Below are positions 1 to 6,198 of a stretch of DNA of 6,198 nucleotides, piece after piece. The notes beneath the pieces were generated by a model. That model was not told where the DNA came from. It searched no databases and worked only from the letters and a program-made list of their open reading frames with translations. Every line of letters begins with the position of its first letter. The first letter of the stretch is position 1. Source of the DNA: Xanthobacteraceae bacterium (GTDB lineage: Bacteria > Pseudomonadota > Alphaproteobacteria > Rhizobiales > Xanthobacteraceae); NCBI GenBank assembly GCA_030039655.1, contig JASHVC010000718.1, forward strand, positions 1 to 6,198, given 5' to 3'. The translations under genes and the position numbers were made by a program.

Positions 1-156
1 GTCGAAGGTTTCGTCGGAGAACACCACGCCCCAGCCGAAGGTATCGTCGGGCCGGTTGCGCTCGAACACGGTGATGTCGTGCGCGCGGTCGCGCAGCTTC
101 ATGCTGATCGCGAAATAAAGTCCGGCCGGGCCGCCGCCGAGGCAAGCAATCTTCAT
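1..156 (-). CDS. FAD-dependent aryl-CoA monooxygenase, N-terminal part (salicylyl-CoA 5-hydroxylase / 2-aminobenzoyl-CoA monooxygenase type)
   Basis: This is a partial gene: only the first 52 codons are present and the rest lies beyond the left edge. Reading the complement from the ATG at 156, the protein starts [26 protein letters not shown] (residues 7-12) is the Rossmann dinucleotide-binding loop, and Glu32 in VFERN sits where the FAD ribose-binding acid is expected. The following stretch [15 protein letters not shown] (37-51) is, from family knowledge, characteristic of flavin monooxygenases acting on CoA thioesters of salicylate or 2-aminobenzoate, including the long bifunctional forms fused to an Old-Yellow-Enzyme-like reductase. 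Such enzymes work in the cytosol and hydroxylate or dearomatise an aryl-CoA. Whether the reductase half exists here cannot be seen. The gene is divergent from the ThDP enzyme gene, with a palindromic operator between them. The flavoenzyme class is secure; the exact substrate is inference. Confidence 0.85.
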   Translation of the reverse strand, partial: MKIACLGGGPAGLYFAISMKLRDRAHDITVFERNRPDDTFGWGVVFSDETFD

Positions 157-187
157 GGCATGCCGCCGTTGTGTTCGAAGCACCGTA

Positions 188-216
188 AGAATGGCACAGT
201 GCTGAAGATATTTCAA
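188..216 (-). promoter_or_regulatory. Candidate sigma70 promoter for the aryl-CoA monooxygenase gene
   Basis: On the complement, TTGAAA (211-216) matches five of six bases of the -35 consensus. It is followed after exactly 17 bases by CATTCT (188-193), a weak three-of-six -10 box. The predicted transcript would start near 181 and leave a leader of about 25 nt before the ATG at 156. The -35 box lies inside the palindrome at 212-237, a geometry that suits repression. Read by eye only; the -10 match is poor. Confidence 0.4.
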
Positions 217-237
217 GCTTAAACATTTAAGTTTGAA
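212..237. promoter_or_regulatory. 26-base near-perfect palindrome, probable MarR-type operator
   Basis: The left arm TTCAAGCTTAAA (212-223) and right arm TTTAAGTTTGAA (226-237) pair at 11 of 12 positions around a two-base CA centre. The element is strikingly AT-rich in a GC-rich spacer. Its size and form fit a site for a dimeric winged-helix repressor. MarR-family regulators of aromatic catabolism commonly bind AT-rich palindromes of this style, and many respond to aryl-CoA ligands. It covers the likely -35 box of the monooxygenase gene and lies 129 bases upstream of the ThDP enzyme start. No regulator gene is visible in the window, so the family assignment is inference. A transcription terminator is unlikely: the hairpin would be AT-rich and lies upstream of both genes. 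Confidence 0.6.
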
Positions 238-295
238 GCTTTTCCCTGGCCGGCGGGCTGCTCCCTCCGGGGTGATCGGCTCGGGGCCTTTGCGC

Positions 296-332
296 AATAC
301 CTGTGCTGTGTAATATGGCCTTGTAATACCTG
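296..332 (+). repeat. Direct repeat AATACCTG with nested TAATAT -10-like box
   Basis: AATACCTG occurs at 296-303 and again at 325-332, a 29-base period. The shorter TGTAATA also occurs twice, at 309-315 and 322-328. TAATAT (311-316) resembles a -10 box for the ThDP enzyme gene, but no good -35 lies 16-18 bases upstream. The element may hold the promoter or an activator site for the gene at 367; chance is not excluded. Confidence 0.25.
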
Positions 333-352
333 CGATTTTGGCGGAACCAGCG

Positions 353-358
353 AAGGAG
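353..358 (+). promoter_or_regulatory. Ribosome binding site AAGGAG for the GTG start at 367
   Basis: AAGGAG ends eight bases before the GTG at 367. This strong Shine-Dalgarno match supports the non-ATG start of the ThDP enzyme gene. Confidence 0.75.
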
Positions 359-366
359 ACGAGGGC

Positions 367-2025
367 GTGAACGGCAATCCAACGGTCGCTTCGGTTATCG
401 CCGGGGACCTCGCCGGCTACGGGGCGCGCCGCTGTTTCGCCCTGCTCGGCACGGCGAACTTCAAAGTGTCCCACGCCCTGGTCCAGTCCGGCGTCGAAGT
501 GATCTCCGCGCGCCACGAATGCAACGCCGCCAGCATGGCCGACGCCTACGCCAAGGCGACTGGCGAACTGACGCTGGTTAGCGTGCATTCCGGTCCGGGG
601 TTGACCAATGCGCTCACCGGCATCGGCGAGGCCGCGAAAAGCCGCACGCCGCTCGTGGTGCTGGCGGGCGACGTGCCCAACGGGGCGGTGAAGAACAATT
701 TCTACATCGAGCAGGCCGAGATGGTTCGCGCCGTCGGCGCGGTGTCGGAGCGGTTGCACACGGTGAGTTCGGCGCGCGAGGACACGCTGCGCGCGGTGAC
801 GCGCGCCTTGCGCGACCGGCAAACCGTCGTGTTGAGCATGCCGCTCGATGTGCAGCACACGCCGCTGCCGACAAACCAGCCGCCGCTGGAATTAGCGGCG
901 GCGCCGGGGCGCCTGCATCCCGATCCGCGCGCCATTGAGCGCCTCGCCGATGCGTTGTCGCGCGCGCAGCGCCCGCTCATTCTCGGCGGGCGTGGCGCGG
1001 TGATCTCCGATGCGGAAGGTAAGCTGGTGGCTCTCGCCGACAGCGTCGGCGCGCTGTTGGCCACATCGGTGTGCGGCCATGGGCTGTTCGCCGGCAATCC
1101 GTGGTCAGTTGGTATCAGCGGCGGCTTTTCCTCGCCCGTGGCCGATAAGCTGATTTCCGAAAGCGATTTTATTCTCGCCTTCGGTGCGAGCCTCACTCAG
1201 TGGACCACGAAAAAGGGCAAGCTGATCGCGCCGGGCGCGGTGGTCGCCCAGGTCGATGTCGACGCGCCGAAGCTCGGCTATCAGATGCCGGTACAGATCG
1301 CGCTGCAGGGCGACGCCAAGGCGACCGCCGAGGCGTTGCTGGAAGAGTTGGGCCGCCGCGGCGCGCAGCGCGCCGGTCGCAGAACCAACGCGACGCGCGA
1401 GCGCATCCGCGCCGGCGACAATCATCATTATCCGTGGCCGGATGAGTCGAGCGCGCAATACATCGATCCGCGCACGCTGAGCAAGGCCGTTGACGCCATC
1501 TTGCCGGCCGACCGTGTGGTGGCGTCGGACTCGGGTCACTTCTGCGGCTGGGTGCCGCGCTATCTGCGAGTGCCGAACCCACGCGCCTCGTGTCTGAGCC
1601 ATTCGTTCCAGTCGGTCGGTCTCGGCTTGCCCTCGGCGATCGGGCTTGCCATCGCCAATCCCGGAAAGCTCGCGGTGCTGGGCACCGGCGACGGCGGCTT
1701 TCTGATGTCGATTGCGGATCTGGAAACCGCCATCAGGCTCGGCCTGCGGCTGTGCATCCTGGTGTACAACGACGCGTCCTACGCCGCCGAGGTGCACTAT
1801 TTCCGTCGGCAAGGTCTTTCCATCGACATCGTGCAGTTTCCGGAAACCGACTTCGCCTCAATCGCCCGCGGCTATGGCGCACGCGCCGCCACGGTCTGCA
1901 AGCCGACCGATCTTGAACCCGTAAAGGCCTGGGTGGCCGAAGGCTGCCCCGGCGTGTTTGTCATCGATGGCAAGATCAACCCCGATCTCGAAGCCGACTG
2001 GCACGCCGAGCATTTTCCGTCGTAA
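367..2025 (+). CDS. ThDP-dependent enzyme, acetolactate synthase / benzoylformate decarboxylase superfamily
   Basis: This 552-residue protein has the usual length and three-domain order of the superfamily. The N-terminal Pyr domain (about 5-170) contains [19 protein letters not shown] with Glu51, the glutamate that activates the ThDP cofactor. The central domain (about 187-325) carries LILGGRGAV and ends in VVAQVDVD. The C-terminal PP domain (about 370-540) has the ThDP/Mg motif GDGG (441-444) followed 24 residues after GDG by ND (468-469). Members decarboxylate or ligate 2-oxo acids or cleave 2-hydroxyacyl compounds in the cytosol. The sequence does not let me choose between acetolactate synthase, benzoylformate decarboxylase, aldehyde lyase and related activities. 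An anabolic acetolactate synthase seems less likely, because no small regulatory subunit gene follows and the gene stands opposite an aryl-CoA monooxygenase. Start: GTG with a strong ribosome site; no competing upstream start. The pentapeptide-repeat gene begins 26 bases after the stop. Confidence 0.88.
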   Translation: MNGNPTVASVIAGDLAGYGARRCFALLGTANFKVSHALVQSGVEVISARHECNAASMADAYAKATGELTLVSVHSGPGLTNALTGIGEAAKSRTPLVVLAGDVPNGAVKNNFYIEQAEMVRAVGAVSERLHTVSSAREDTLRAVTRALRDRQTVVLSMPLDVQHTPLPTNQPPLELAAAPGRLHPDPRAIERLADALSRAQRPLILGGRGAVISDAEGKLVALADSVGALLATSVCGHGLFAGNPWSVGISGGFSSPVADKLISESDFILAFGASLTQWTTKKGKLIAPGAVVAQVDVDAPKLGYQMPVQIALQGDAKATAEALLEELGRRGAQRAGRRTNATRERIRAGDNHHYPWPDESSAQYIDPRTLSKAVDAILPADRVVASDSGHFCGWVPRYLRVPNPRASCLSHSFQSVGLGLPSAIGLAIANPGKLAVLGTGDGGFLMSIADLETAIRLGLRLCILVYNDASYAAEVHYFRRQGLSIDIVQFPETDFASIARGYGARAATVCKPTDLEPVKAWVAEGCPGVFVIDGKINPDLEADWHAEHFPS

Positions 2026-2051
2026 TCTCTGTCCGGACCGGCGGCTGATCG

Positions 2052-2761
2052 ATGCCTACTGACAGACAAACTCGTCCGGTTTGGCCGAAGCCGAACTCCG
2101 GTGCGGCGACACCATTCTTGTGGATTGACTGGGCCTGCCAATGGATTGCGTACTTGGCGGGTAGCCTCGCTGTATTTCGGGTTTTGGAATACGCCGGAAA
2201 GCTCACGGTTTTGGTGGCACTGATTGCCTGGATCGCGGATTATCCCCAACGACAGCAGGCAGCCATTCAAGGAGCATGGTCGATCGTCAATACCAAGGGC
2301 GGAGGCAGGAAGGCCGCGCTTGAGTATTTAGCCAGCCATCAAGTTGACCTCAGAGGAATGTACGCCAACAGCGGTTTTTTGCGGGCATCGTTCTGAATGG
2401 CCGCGATCTGAGCGGGTCGGATTTGATACACGCGGATTTCGAAAACGCCGACCTGCAAGAAACACAGTTCCAGAATTCGTTCGCTGCAACCGACTTCAAA
2501 AACGCGAATCTACGCGGAGCCAACTTTCAGGGTGCGCAGTTATCGTGGACAGATCCAGTGACCACCTTTGACGGTGCGCAAATCGACGGCGCCGACTTTC
2601 GAAGTACGGTGATTCTGCCTAAACCCGTAATTGATGCGTCGCCGTTACTTAAAAGCTTTCTCGCAGCCAAGGGGTGGCAGACTGCAAAGTTTGACGACAA
2701 TCTTCACGCGATGCTTCTTCAATGTCTGTCGAAGCAAGGCGTTTGTGCGCAGTCACAGTAA
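2052..2761 (+). pseudogene. Membrane-anchored pentapeptide-repeat protein, frame split at a T6 run
   Basis: Two reading frames join into one recognisable protein. The first (2052-2396, 114 codons) gives a hydrophobic anchor, with membrane-prone stretches at residues about 31-47 and 50-63, then WSIVNTKGGGRKAALEYLAS. Its end FLRASF-stop is off-frame. The second frame, open from about 2381 to the TAA at 2759, gives AGIVLNGRDLSGSDLIHADF and then repeats such as ADFEN, ADLQE, ANLRG and ANFQG, followed by a non-repeat tail. One extra T in the run 2375-2380, or a -1 ribosomal shift there, restores about 236 residues. The order anchor, linker, then pentapeptide repeats matches a known type of bacterial hypothetical protein whose function I cannot name. 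The repeats would fold as a right-handed quadrilateral beta-helix, probably held at the membrane. The ATG at 2052 has no evident ribosome site. Base composition is more A/T-rich than the genes on its left. It may be a pseudogene, a sequencing error, or genuinely frameshifted. Confidence 0.75.
2375..2381 (+). other. T TTT TTG slippery heptamer at the frame break
   Basis: Read in the upstream frame, the bases are T-TTT-TTG, fitting the X XXY YYZ pattern on which tandem tRNAs can slip back by one. A -1 shift leads straight into the frame with the pentapeptide repeats and avoids the TGA at 2394-2396. Downstream I see only weak pairing, such as ATCG (2387-2390) with CGAT (2404-2407), and no convincing pseudoknot or strong stem. 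A plain one-base deletion in the homopolymer explains the same data. Confidence 0.35.
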
Positions 2762-2807
2762 AGCTCTCGTCTGCGAGTGAACGGAGTCGCTGGAAGCTGC
2801 GCTTCAC

Positions 2808-2814
2808 GGAGGAG
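2808..2814 (+). promoter_or_regulatory. Ribosome binding site GGAGGAG deciding the start at 2818
   Basis: GGAGGAG lies three bases before the ATG at 2818; its GGAG core at 2808-2811 is six bases away. It selects this ATG over the upstream in-frame ATG at 2722, which would overlap the preceding gene and place 32 polar residues before the signal peptide. Confidence 0.75.
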
Positions 2815-2817
2815 ACA

Positions 2818-3783
2818 ATGGCGGCTTATGTCGCGCGGGCGGTGCTGGTCGCTTTGATCCTGCTGACGTCATTGGCGGCAAGGGCAGATGACAAGCTCGA
2901 GGTCGGGCTGGTCGGTGCAATCAGCATGACGCACTGGCCGCTGCTGGTCGGTTTGAAAAAGGGCTATTACGCCGCCGAGCACGTCAACCTCGACCTTATC
3001 CATATTCAATCGAGCGGCGGAGTACTTCAACAACTCGCGGCAGGCTCAATCGATGCCACTGTGTCTGCCGCGCTCACCGAACCTATTTACGCGATCAGCA
3101 AGGGCGCACCGATCGGGCTCGTGCGCTTGGAGATTCAGCTCCCGCCTTACGCAATCGAAGCAAAGGCGCAATACAAGACTTTGGAGGTTCTTCGCGGCAA
3201 AACTATCATGATCGACGCGCCTACGGGCATCACCAAAATATACGTCGAGCGCATGCTGGTACCGCGCCATGTCGAGCCGAGCGCGGTCGATTACGTCTAT
3301 GCGGGCGCGACCGGTGCGCGTTTTAACGCGCTTATGTCCGGCGCAATCGATGCGACGATCCTGCTGCCACCATTCAGCATCAGCGCCGAGGAAGCGGGCT
3401 ACAGCAATCTGGGGCTGGTGGCCGACTACGCCAAAGACCTGCCGTTCACCGGGGCGGCCGTGAACACGAACTGGGCGGCCAAGAATCCCGATGCGTTGCG
3501 ACGTTTTCTGGATGCGCACAACAAAAGCGTTCAATGGTTCCTCGATCCGAGCAACCGGCAAGAGTCCATCGACATCATGGTCGAAGCCAGCAAACTCAAG
3601 CCGGAAGTCATAGCGAAGGCTTACGATTTTCTAAGAAGCCGTCCCTTTTTCGAACCGACCGGGCAGATATCCAAGACCAAAATGGCCGCGCTCCTGGCTG
3701 CCGTTAAGCAACTCGGCGATTTCCAGGGACCGACGGATGTTGAGCGCTATGTGCTTCCCGGCATTGCTCAGTTGAGCGATTGA
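2818..3783 (+). CDS. ABC importer substrate-binding protein, NMT1/THI5 (SsuA/TauA-like), Sec-exported
   Basis: The protein has 321 residues. A Sec signal peptide is clear: MAAYVARA, a hydrophobic core at 9-19, and the cleavage site ARA (21-23) before DDKLEVG. The mature part shows the family pattern: an early strand VGLVGAISMTHWPLLVGLKK, then GYYAAEHVNLDLI, LAAGSIDATVSA (73-84), LRGKTIMIDAPTG (125-137), and ALMSGAIDATILLPP (171-185). Related proteins bind sulfonates, thiamine precursors, nitrate or aromatic acids in the periplasm and hand them to a BPD-type permease. The ligand here is not readable. The start at 2818 is fixed by a strong ribosome site. The gene is convergent with the permease gene, 31 bases away, so it is not in one operon with it. 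It might partner that permease and ATPase, or another transporter elsewhere. It lies 56 bases after the broken pentapeptide-repeat gene, with which it may share a transcript. Confidence 0.88.
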   Translation: MAAYVARAVLVALILLTSLAARADDKLEVGLVGAISMTHWPLLVGLKKGYYAAEHVNLDLIHIQSSGGVLQQLAAGSIDATVSAALTEPIYAISKGAPIGLVRLEIQLPPYAIEAKAQYKTLEVLRGKTIMIDAPTGITKIYVERMLVPRHVEPSAVDYVYAGATGARFNALMSGAIDATILLPPFSISAEEAGYSNLGLVADYAKDLPFTGAAVNTNWAAKNPDALRRFLDAHNKSVQWFLDPSNRQESIDIMVEASKLKPEVIAKAYDFLRSRPFFEPTGQISKTKMAALLAAVKQLGDFQGPTDVERYVLPGIAQLSD

Positions 3784-3814
3784 GGCCCGGCGCGGCGCGG
3801 CGGTTGTCTTCGCC

Positions 3815-4597
3815 CTAGAGATTCCCGCCGATCGCCCTCGCTGGCAGATAATGCAGCACGCGGCGTTCGATGATGATCACCGCCAAATAGGCGATGGCGC
3901 CGACGAAAGTCAGCATCACGATGGAGACGAACACCAGCGGCGTGTCGGCCTGGCCTTCGCCGAAGGTGAGCAGATAGCCGAGCCCCACGTTGCCGCCGAC
4001 CAGTTCGCCGACGACTACGCCGACCACGGCCAGTGTCGCGCCAATACGCAGCCCGGCGAACATGGGCGGCATGGACGTGGGAAATTCGATCTTCCAGAAA
4101 ATCTGCGCGCGCGTCGCCTTGAAGGCGCGGGCGAGATTGATCAGATCAGGATCGACGGTGCGCACCGCCGTCAGTACGTTGACCATGACGGGAAAGAACA
4201 CGATCAGGATGGCGACGAGAATCTTCGGGTAGACCGTAAAGCCCATCCAGAGAATGAAGAGTGGCGCGAACGCGACTTTGGGCGCGATCTGCAGCGCCAG
4301 AATGTAGGGCGAAAGCGCAAGCTCGGCGGTCGGCGACATGCCGAGCGCATAACCGAAGAAGGCGCCGAGCAGGCTCCCAAGAATAAAGCCGGCTAGCACT
4401 TCGCCGATGGTAACGAGGGTGTGCAGCAAAAGATGATCGACCTTCCACGCGAACACGAATTCATGCGCGACCGTCGACAATGGGGGCACGATGAAGGATG
4501 GCACGCCGAGCAGGCCCGGGCCCCATTGCCAGGCGGCGAGGAAGACGACGAGCAGCGCCACGCTGGCGCCCGCACCTTTGCGCATAGCATCATTCAT
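3815..4597 (-). CDS. ABC importer permease (SsuC/TauC-like, BPD_transp_1)
   Basis: The 260-residue inner-membrane protein is of normal length. About six hydrophobic segments can be seen: 12-30, 57-85, 93-117, 124-146, 184-205 and 222-244. The EAA-type loop that docks on the ATPase is at 155-173: NLARAFKATRAQIFWKIEFP, where the usual EAA is replaced by LAR/ARA while the spaced F, I and P are kept. The segment APKVAFAPLFILWMGF (105-120) is typical of permeases for sulfonate, taurine, nitrate and NMT1-type binding proteins. The start codon overlaps the stop of the upstream ATPase gene as ATGA, and GGGAGGT (complement of 4603-4609) lies five bases before it, so the two are translationally coupled. 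A downstream in-frame ATG (codon 5) is a less likely start. The gene ends 31 bases from the convergent binding-protein gene. Confidence 0.93.
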   Translation of the reverse strand: MNDAMRKGAGASVALLVVFLAAWQWGPGLLGVPSFIVPPLSTVAHEFVFAWKVDHLLLHTLVTIGEVLAGFILGSLLGAFFGYALGMSPTAELALSPYILALQIAPKVAFAPLFILWMGFTVYPKILVAILIVFFPVMVNVLTAVRTVDPDLINLARAFKATRAQIFWKIEFPTSMPPMFAGLRIGATLAVVGVVVGELVGGNVGLGYLLTFGEGQADTPLVFVSIVMLTFVGAIAYLAVIIIERRVLHYLPARAIGGNL

Positions 4598-5406
4598 GCG
4601 GCACCTCCCGGAGGCTGCTGCTCCAGGGAGGCATGCGCGATATCGAGGCGGTCCATCAGCCGCGCCACATAGGCGTTGACCTTGGTGTCAGCGCGCCGGG
4701 CGATCGGGTCGTCCCGCAGCGGCATGTCGATTTTGATTTCGTCGACGATAGTACCGGGTCGCTGGCTCATAACCAGCACGCGATCGGACAAACTCACCGC
4801 TTCCAACAAATCGTGTGTGATGAGCAGCGCGGTCTTTTGCGCCTCGCGCAGGGTCTTTGCCAGATCGCGCTGCAGTACGATGCGGGTCTGTGCGTCGACG
4901 GCGGAGAACGGTTCGTCGAGCAACAACACGTGCGGATCGACGGCCAGCGTCCGCGCTAGCGCGACACGCTGGCGCATGCCACCCGACAATTGATGCGGGT
5001 AGTGATTGGAAAACTCGGCGAGGTTGAACTTTTTCAACAGTTCTTGCGCGCGGTGCTTCCGTTCGGCCGGCGGCACACCTTGGATCTCAACGCCGAACAT
5101 CACGTTCTCGACTACCGTCCGCCACGGCAACAGCAGATCCTTCTGCAGCATGAAGGCGACGTGGGCGTTTGGGCCCTCGACACGCTGGCCATCCACGTAA
5201 GCCTCGCCTTCACTCGATGCGGTGAGACCTGAGCCGATATTGAGCAGCGTGCTTTTGCCGCAGCCGCTGGGGCCAATCAGCGAGACGACCTCGCCGTCGG
5301 CAACGGCGAAGCTTACGCCACGCACGGCCGTGAGCGTGCCGTTGCCGCTGCGCTCGGCGAAACGCATGGTGACATTGCGGTATTCGAGGCGTGCGGCGTC
5401 AGGCAT
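4594..5406 (-). CDS. ABC importer ATP-binding protein (SsuB/TauB-like)
   Basis: This is a cytosolic ATPase of 270 residues counted from the ATG at 5406. All motifs are intact: Walker A GPSGCGKST (45-53), Q-loop Gln88 in FMLQKDLLLPW, signature LSGGMRQR (140-147), Walker B VLLLDEP (160-166), D-loop SAVD (168-171) and H-loop His198 in LLITHD. The LLPW after the Q-loop and the sequence as a whole fit the nitrate/sulfonate/taurine/bicarbonate importer class. It would drive the permease encoded directly downstream with a four-base overlap. A TTG two codons upstream (5412) is the only other in-frame start before the stop at 5449-5451. Neither has a clear Shine-Dalgarno sequence, so the start is uncertain by two residues. 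The gene is divergent from the second binding-protein gene across about 150 bases. Confidence 0.94.
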   Translation of the reverse strand: MPDAARLEYRNVTMRFAERSGNGTLTAVRGVSFAVADGEVVSLIGPSGCGKSTLLNIGSGLTASSEGEAYVDGQRVEGPNAHVAFMLQKDLLLPWRTVVENVMFGVEIQGVPPAERKHRAQELLKKFNLAEFSNHYPHQLSGGMRQRVALARTLAVDPHVLLLDEPFSAVDAQTRIVLQRDLAKTLREAQKTALLITHDLLEAVSLSDRVLVMSQRPGTIVDEIKIDMPLRDDPIARRADTKVNAYVARLMDRLDIAHASLEQQPPGGAA

Positions 5407-5556
5407 GAACAAATCGACCGTTAGATCTCTGTTGGGCCGATTGCGTGCTCATCGCCGCCCAGATAATGTTGAGTATAGTGGCAAATCCCGGGATCGCCGA
5501 TAGGGCAGGGCCGTTGCGGCATGTTTGTCGCGACGCCCGCGCACAACGGAGTCATC
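5407..5556. promoter_or_regulatory. Divergent intergenic region with ATCCCGGGAT palindrome and AGTATAGT box
   Basis: The spacer separates the ATPase gene (leftward) from the Tat-exported binding-protein gene (rightward) and must hold both promoters. AGTATAGT (5472-5479) offers TATAGT as a -10 on the plus strand and TATACT on the minus strand, but neither has a good -35 at 16-18 bases. A perfect ten-base palindrome, ATCCCGGGAT, lies at 5485-5494 and could be a short operator. The assignments are weak. Confidence 0.3.
5546..5551 (+). promoter_or_regulatory. Ribosome binding site ACGGAG deciding the start at 5557
   Basis: ACGGAG sits five bases before the ATG at 5557. An in-frame ATG at 5521 lacks a comparable site and would add 12 residues ahead of the Tat signal, so 5557 is preferred. 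Confidence 0.55.
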
Positions 5557-6198
5557 ATGATCGTTCTTGAAAGCAAAACATTGTCGCGCCGGAGCGTGCT
5601 GCGGGTCGGAGCAGCCATCACGCTAGCTGTGTCCGGTCTGTCGTCAGCGGCGCGGGCGGAAGAAAAGATCACTTACCTTTTCCCAGCGCCGCCGCTGCTG
5701 CCAGCCTTCGGGCCGATCCGGCTCGCCTCGGGCAAGGGCTATTTCAAGGACGCAGGCCTCGATGTGAGCTACGCCACCGGCCGCGGCGGCGTCGATGTGG
5801 CCAAGGAGGTGGGCGCCGGCAATGCGCCGCTCGGCGGCATCGTGGCGGATGCGCCCATCGTCGTGCGGCAGAACGGCGTGCCGGTGAAGATCGTCTGTCT
5901 GTTCGGCGGCAAAGGCTTCATGCAGCTCGTCGTGCGCAAGGATTCGGGCATTGAGAAGCCGGCCGATCTCAAGGGCAAGACCATCACGGTCATGTCCTTT
6001 CAGGACACGACCTTCTATGCGTTGCTCGGCCTGCTGGCGAGCGCGGGGCTCTCTCAGGGCGACGTCGATATTCAGTCTGCCGGTCCCGTCGGCGTTTGGC
6101 AGATGGTGGCGACCGGGAAATCGGTGGGCATGGCTGGTGTCCCGGATTGGATTCCGCCGATCGAGGCGGCCGGTGTTGCCGTCAACGTGCTGCCGACC
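5557..6198 (+). CDS. ABC importer substrate-binding protein, NMT1/THI5-like, with Tat signal (C-terminus outside window)
   Basis: This is a partial gene: 214 codons without a stop run to the right edge. The N-terminus has a twin-arginine signal, SRRSVLR (10-16), a hydrophobic stretch 17-31 and the cleavage site ARA (32-34) before EEKITYLF. The mature part has the periplasmic binding-protein pattern: IRLASGKGYFKDAGLDVSYA, then GVPVKIVCLF, then DLKGKTITVMSF after a KPA segment, where many family members have LKGKxxxV. Other members bind small organic anions or pyrimidine-like ligands; the ligand here is unknown. It is divergent from the ATPase gene and close to it, which makes it a natural partner of the permease/ATPase pair. 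It differs clearly from the binding protein at 2818-3783 in signal type and sequence, so the two are not a recent duplication. The Tat route hints that it folds before export, as some binding proteins do. Confidence 0.85.
   Translation, partial: MIVLESKTLSRRSVLRVGAAITLAVSGLSSAARAEEKITYLFPAPPLLPAFGPIRLASGKGYFKDAGLDVSYATGRGGVDVAKEVGAGNAPLGGIVADAPIVVRQNGVPVKIVCLFGGKGFMQLVVRKDSGIEKPADLKGKTITVMSFQDTTFYALLGLLASAGLSQGDVDIQSAGPVGVWQMVATGKSVGMAGVPDWIPPIEAAGVAVNVLPT

Noticed and set aside
702..1812. Long minus-strand open frames (702-1196, 1105-1812, 1193-1582) opposite the ThDP gene
   Set aside because: They are antisense shadows of a high-GC coding gene, with arginine/alanine-rich translations and no recognisable motif.
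2031..2038. GTCCGGAC palindrome after the ThDP gene
   Set aside because: Eight bases with no loop and no following T run; too short to call a terminator or operator.
2766..2777. CTCG-TCTG-CGAG mini-hairpin after the pentapeptide gene
   Set aside because: A four-base stem without a T tract is expected by chance in this composition.
2722..2817. Upstream in-frame ATG at 2722 as the start of the first binding protein
   Set aside because: It would overlap the pentapeptide gene by 40 bases and put 32 polar residues before a perfect Sec signal; the ATG at 2818 has its own GGAGGAG site.
3784..3814. Possible bidirectional terminator between the convergent genes
   Set aside because: The spacer is GC-rich, but I find only a four-base stem (GGCG / CGCC) and no T tract on either strand.
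3851..4396. Plus-strand open frame of 181 codons opposite the permease gene
   Set aside because: Its translation is rich in histidine, aspartate and arginine, as expected from the complement of hydrophobic codons; the permease on the other strand has family motifs throughout.
5521..5556. ATG at 5521 as the start of the Tat-exported binding protein
   Set aside because: It is in frame but has no ribosome site and would add 12 residues; 5557 has ACGGAG at five bases.

Overview
The window looks like a GC-rich proteobacterial chromosome, most likely Alphaproteobacteria (Bradyrhizobium/Xanthobacteraceae-like) with Betaproteobacteria possible. This rests on the very high third-position GC of most genes, the aryl-CoA monooxygenase type, the NMT1/THI5-like ABC importer and the AGGAG-type ribosome sites. 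I see no rRNA, tRNA, CRISPR array, insertion sequence or phage gene.

Layout. Positions 1-156 (minus) hold the first 52 codons of an FAD-dependent aryl-CoA monooxygenase resembling salicylyl-CoA 5-hydroxylase or 2-aminobenzoyl-CoA monooxygenase. A 210-base divergent spacer carries a 26-base, almost perfect AT-rich palindrome. It overlaps the likely -35 box of the monooxygenase gene and looks like a MarR-type operator. Reading the other way, 367-2025 encodes a complete ThDP (thiamine diphosphate)-dependent enzyme of the acetolactate synthase/benzoylformate decarboxylase superfamily. At 2052-2761 lies a small membrane-anchored pentapeptide-repeat gene whose frame is broken inside a run of six T. 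From 2818 to 6198 there is an ABC importer locus: a Sec-exported substrate-binding protein (+, 2818-3783), then convergent to it the permease (-, 3815-4597) and ATPase (-, 4594-5406) with an ATGA overlap, then divergent from the ATPase a second substrate-binding protein (+, 5557 to the window end) with a twin-arginine signal.

Working together (inference). The monooxygenase fragment implies an aerobic aryl-CoA pathway (salicylate, anthranilate or a relative). An SsuABC/TauABC-like importer beside it could supply an aromatic or other small organic substrate, and the ThDP enzyme could act on a 2-oxo acid or aldehyde related to the pathway. None of these substrates can be read from the sequence.

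The points most worth following are the T6 frameshift, which is also a canonical X XXY YYZ slippery heptamer, the palindromic operator, and the single permease/ATPase pair flanked by two dissimilar binding proteins with different export signals. I do not see convincing evidence for a wholly new system.
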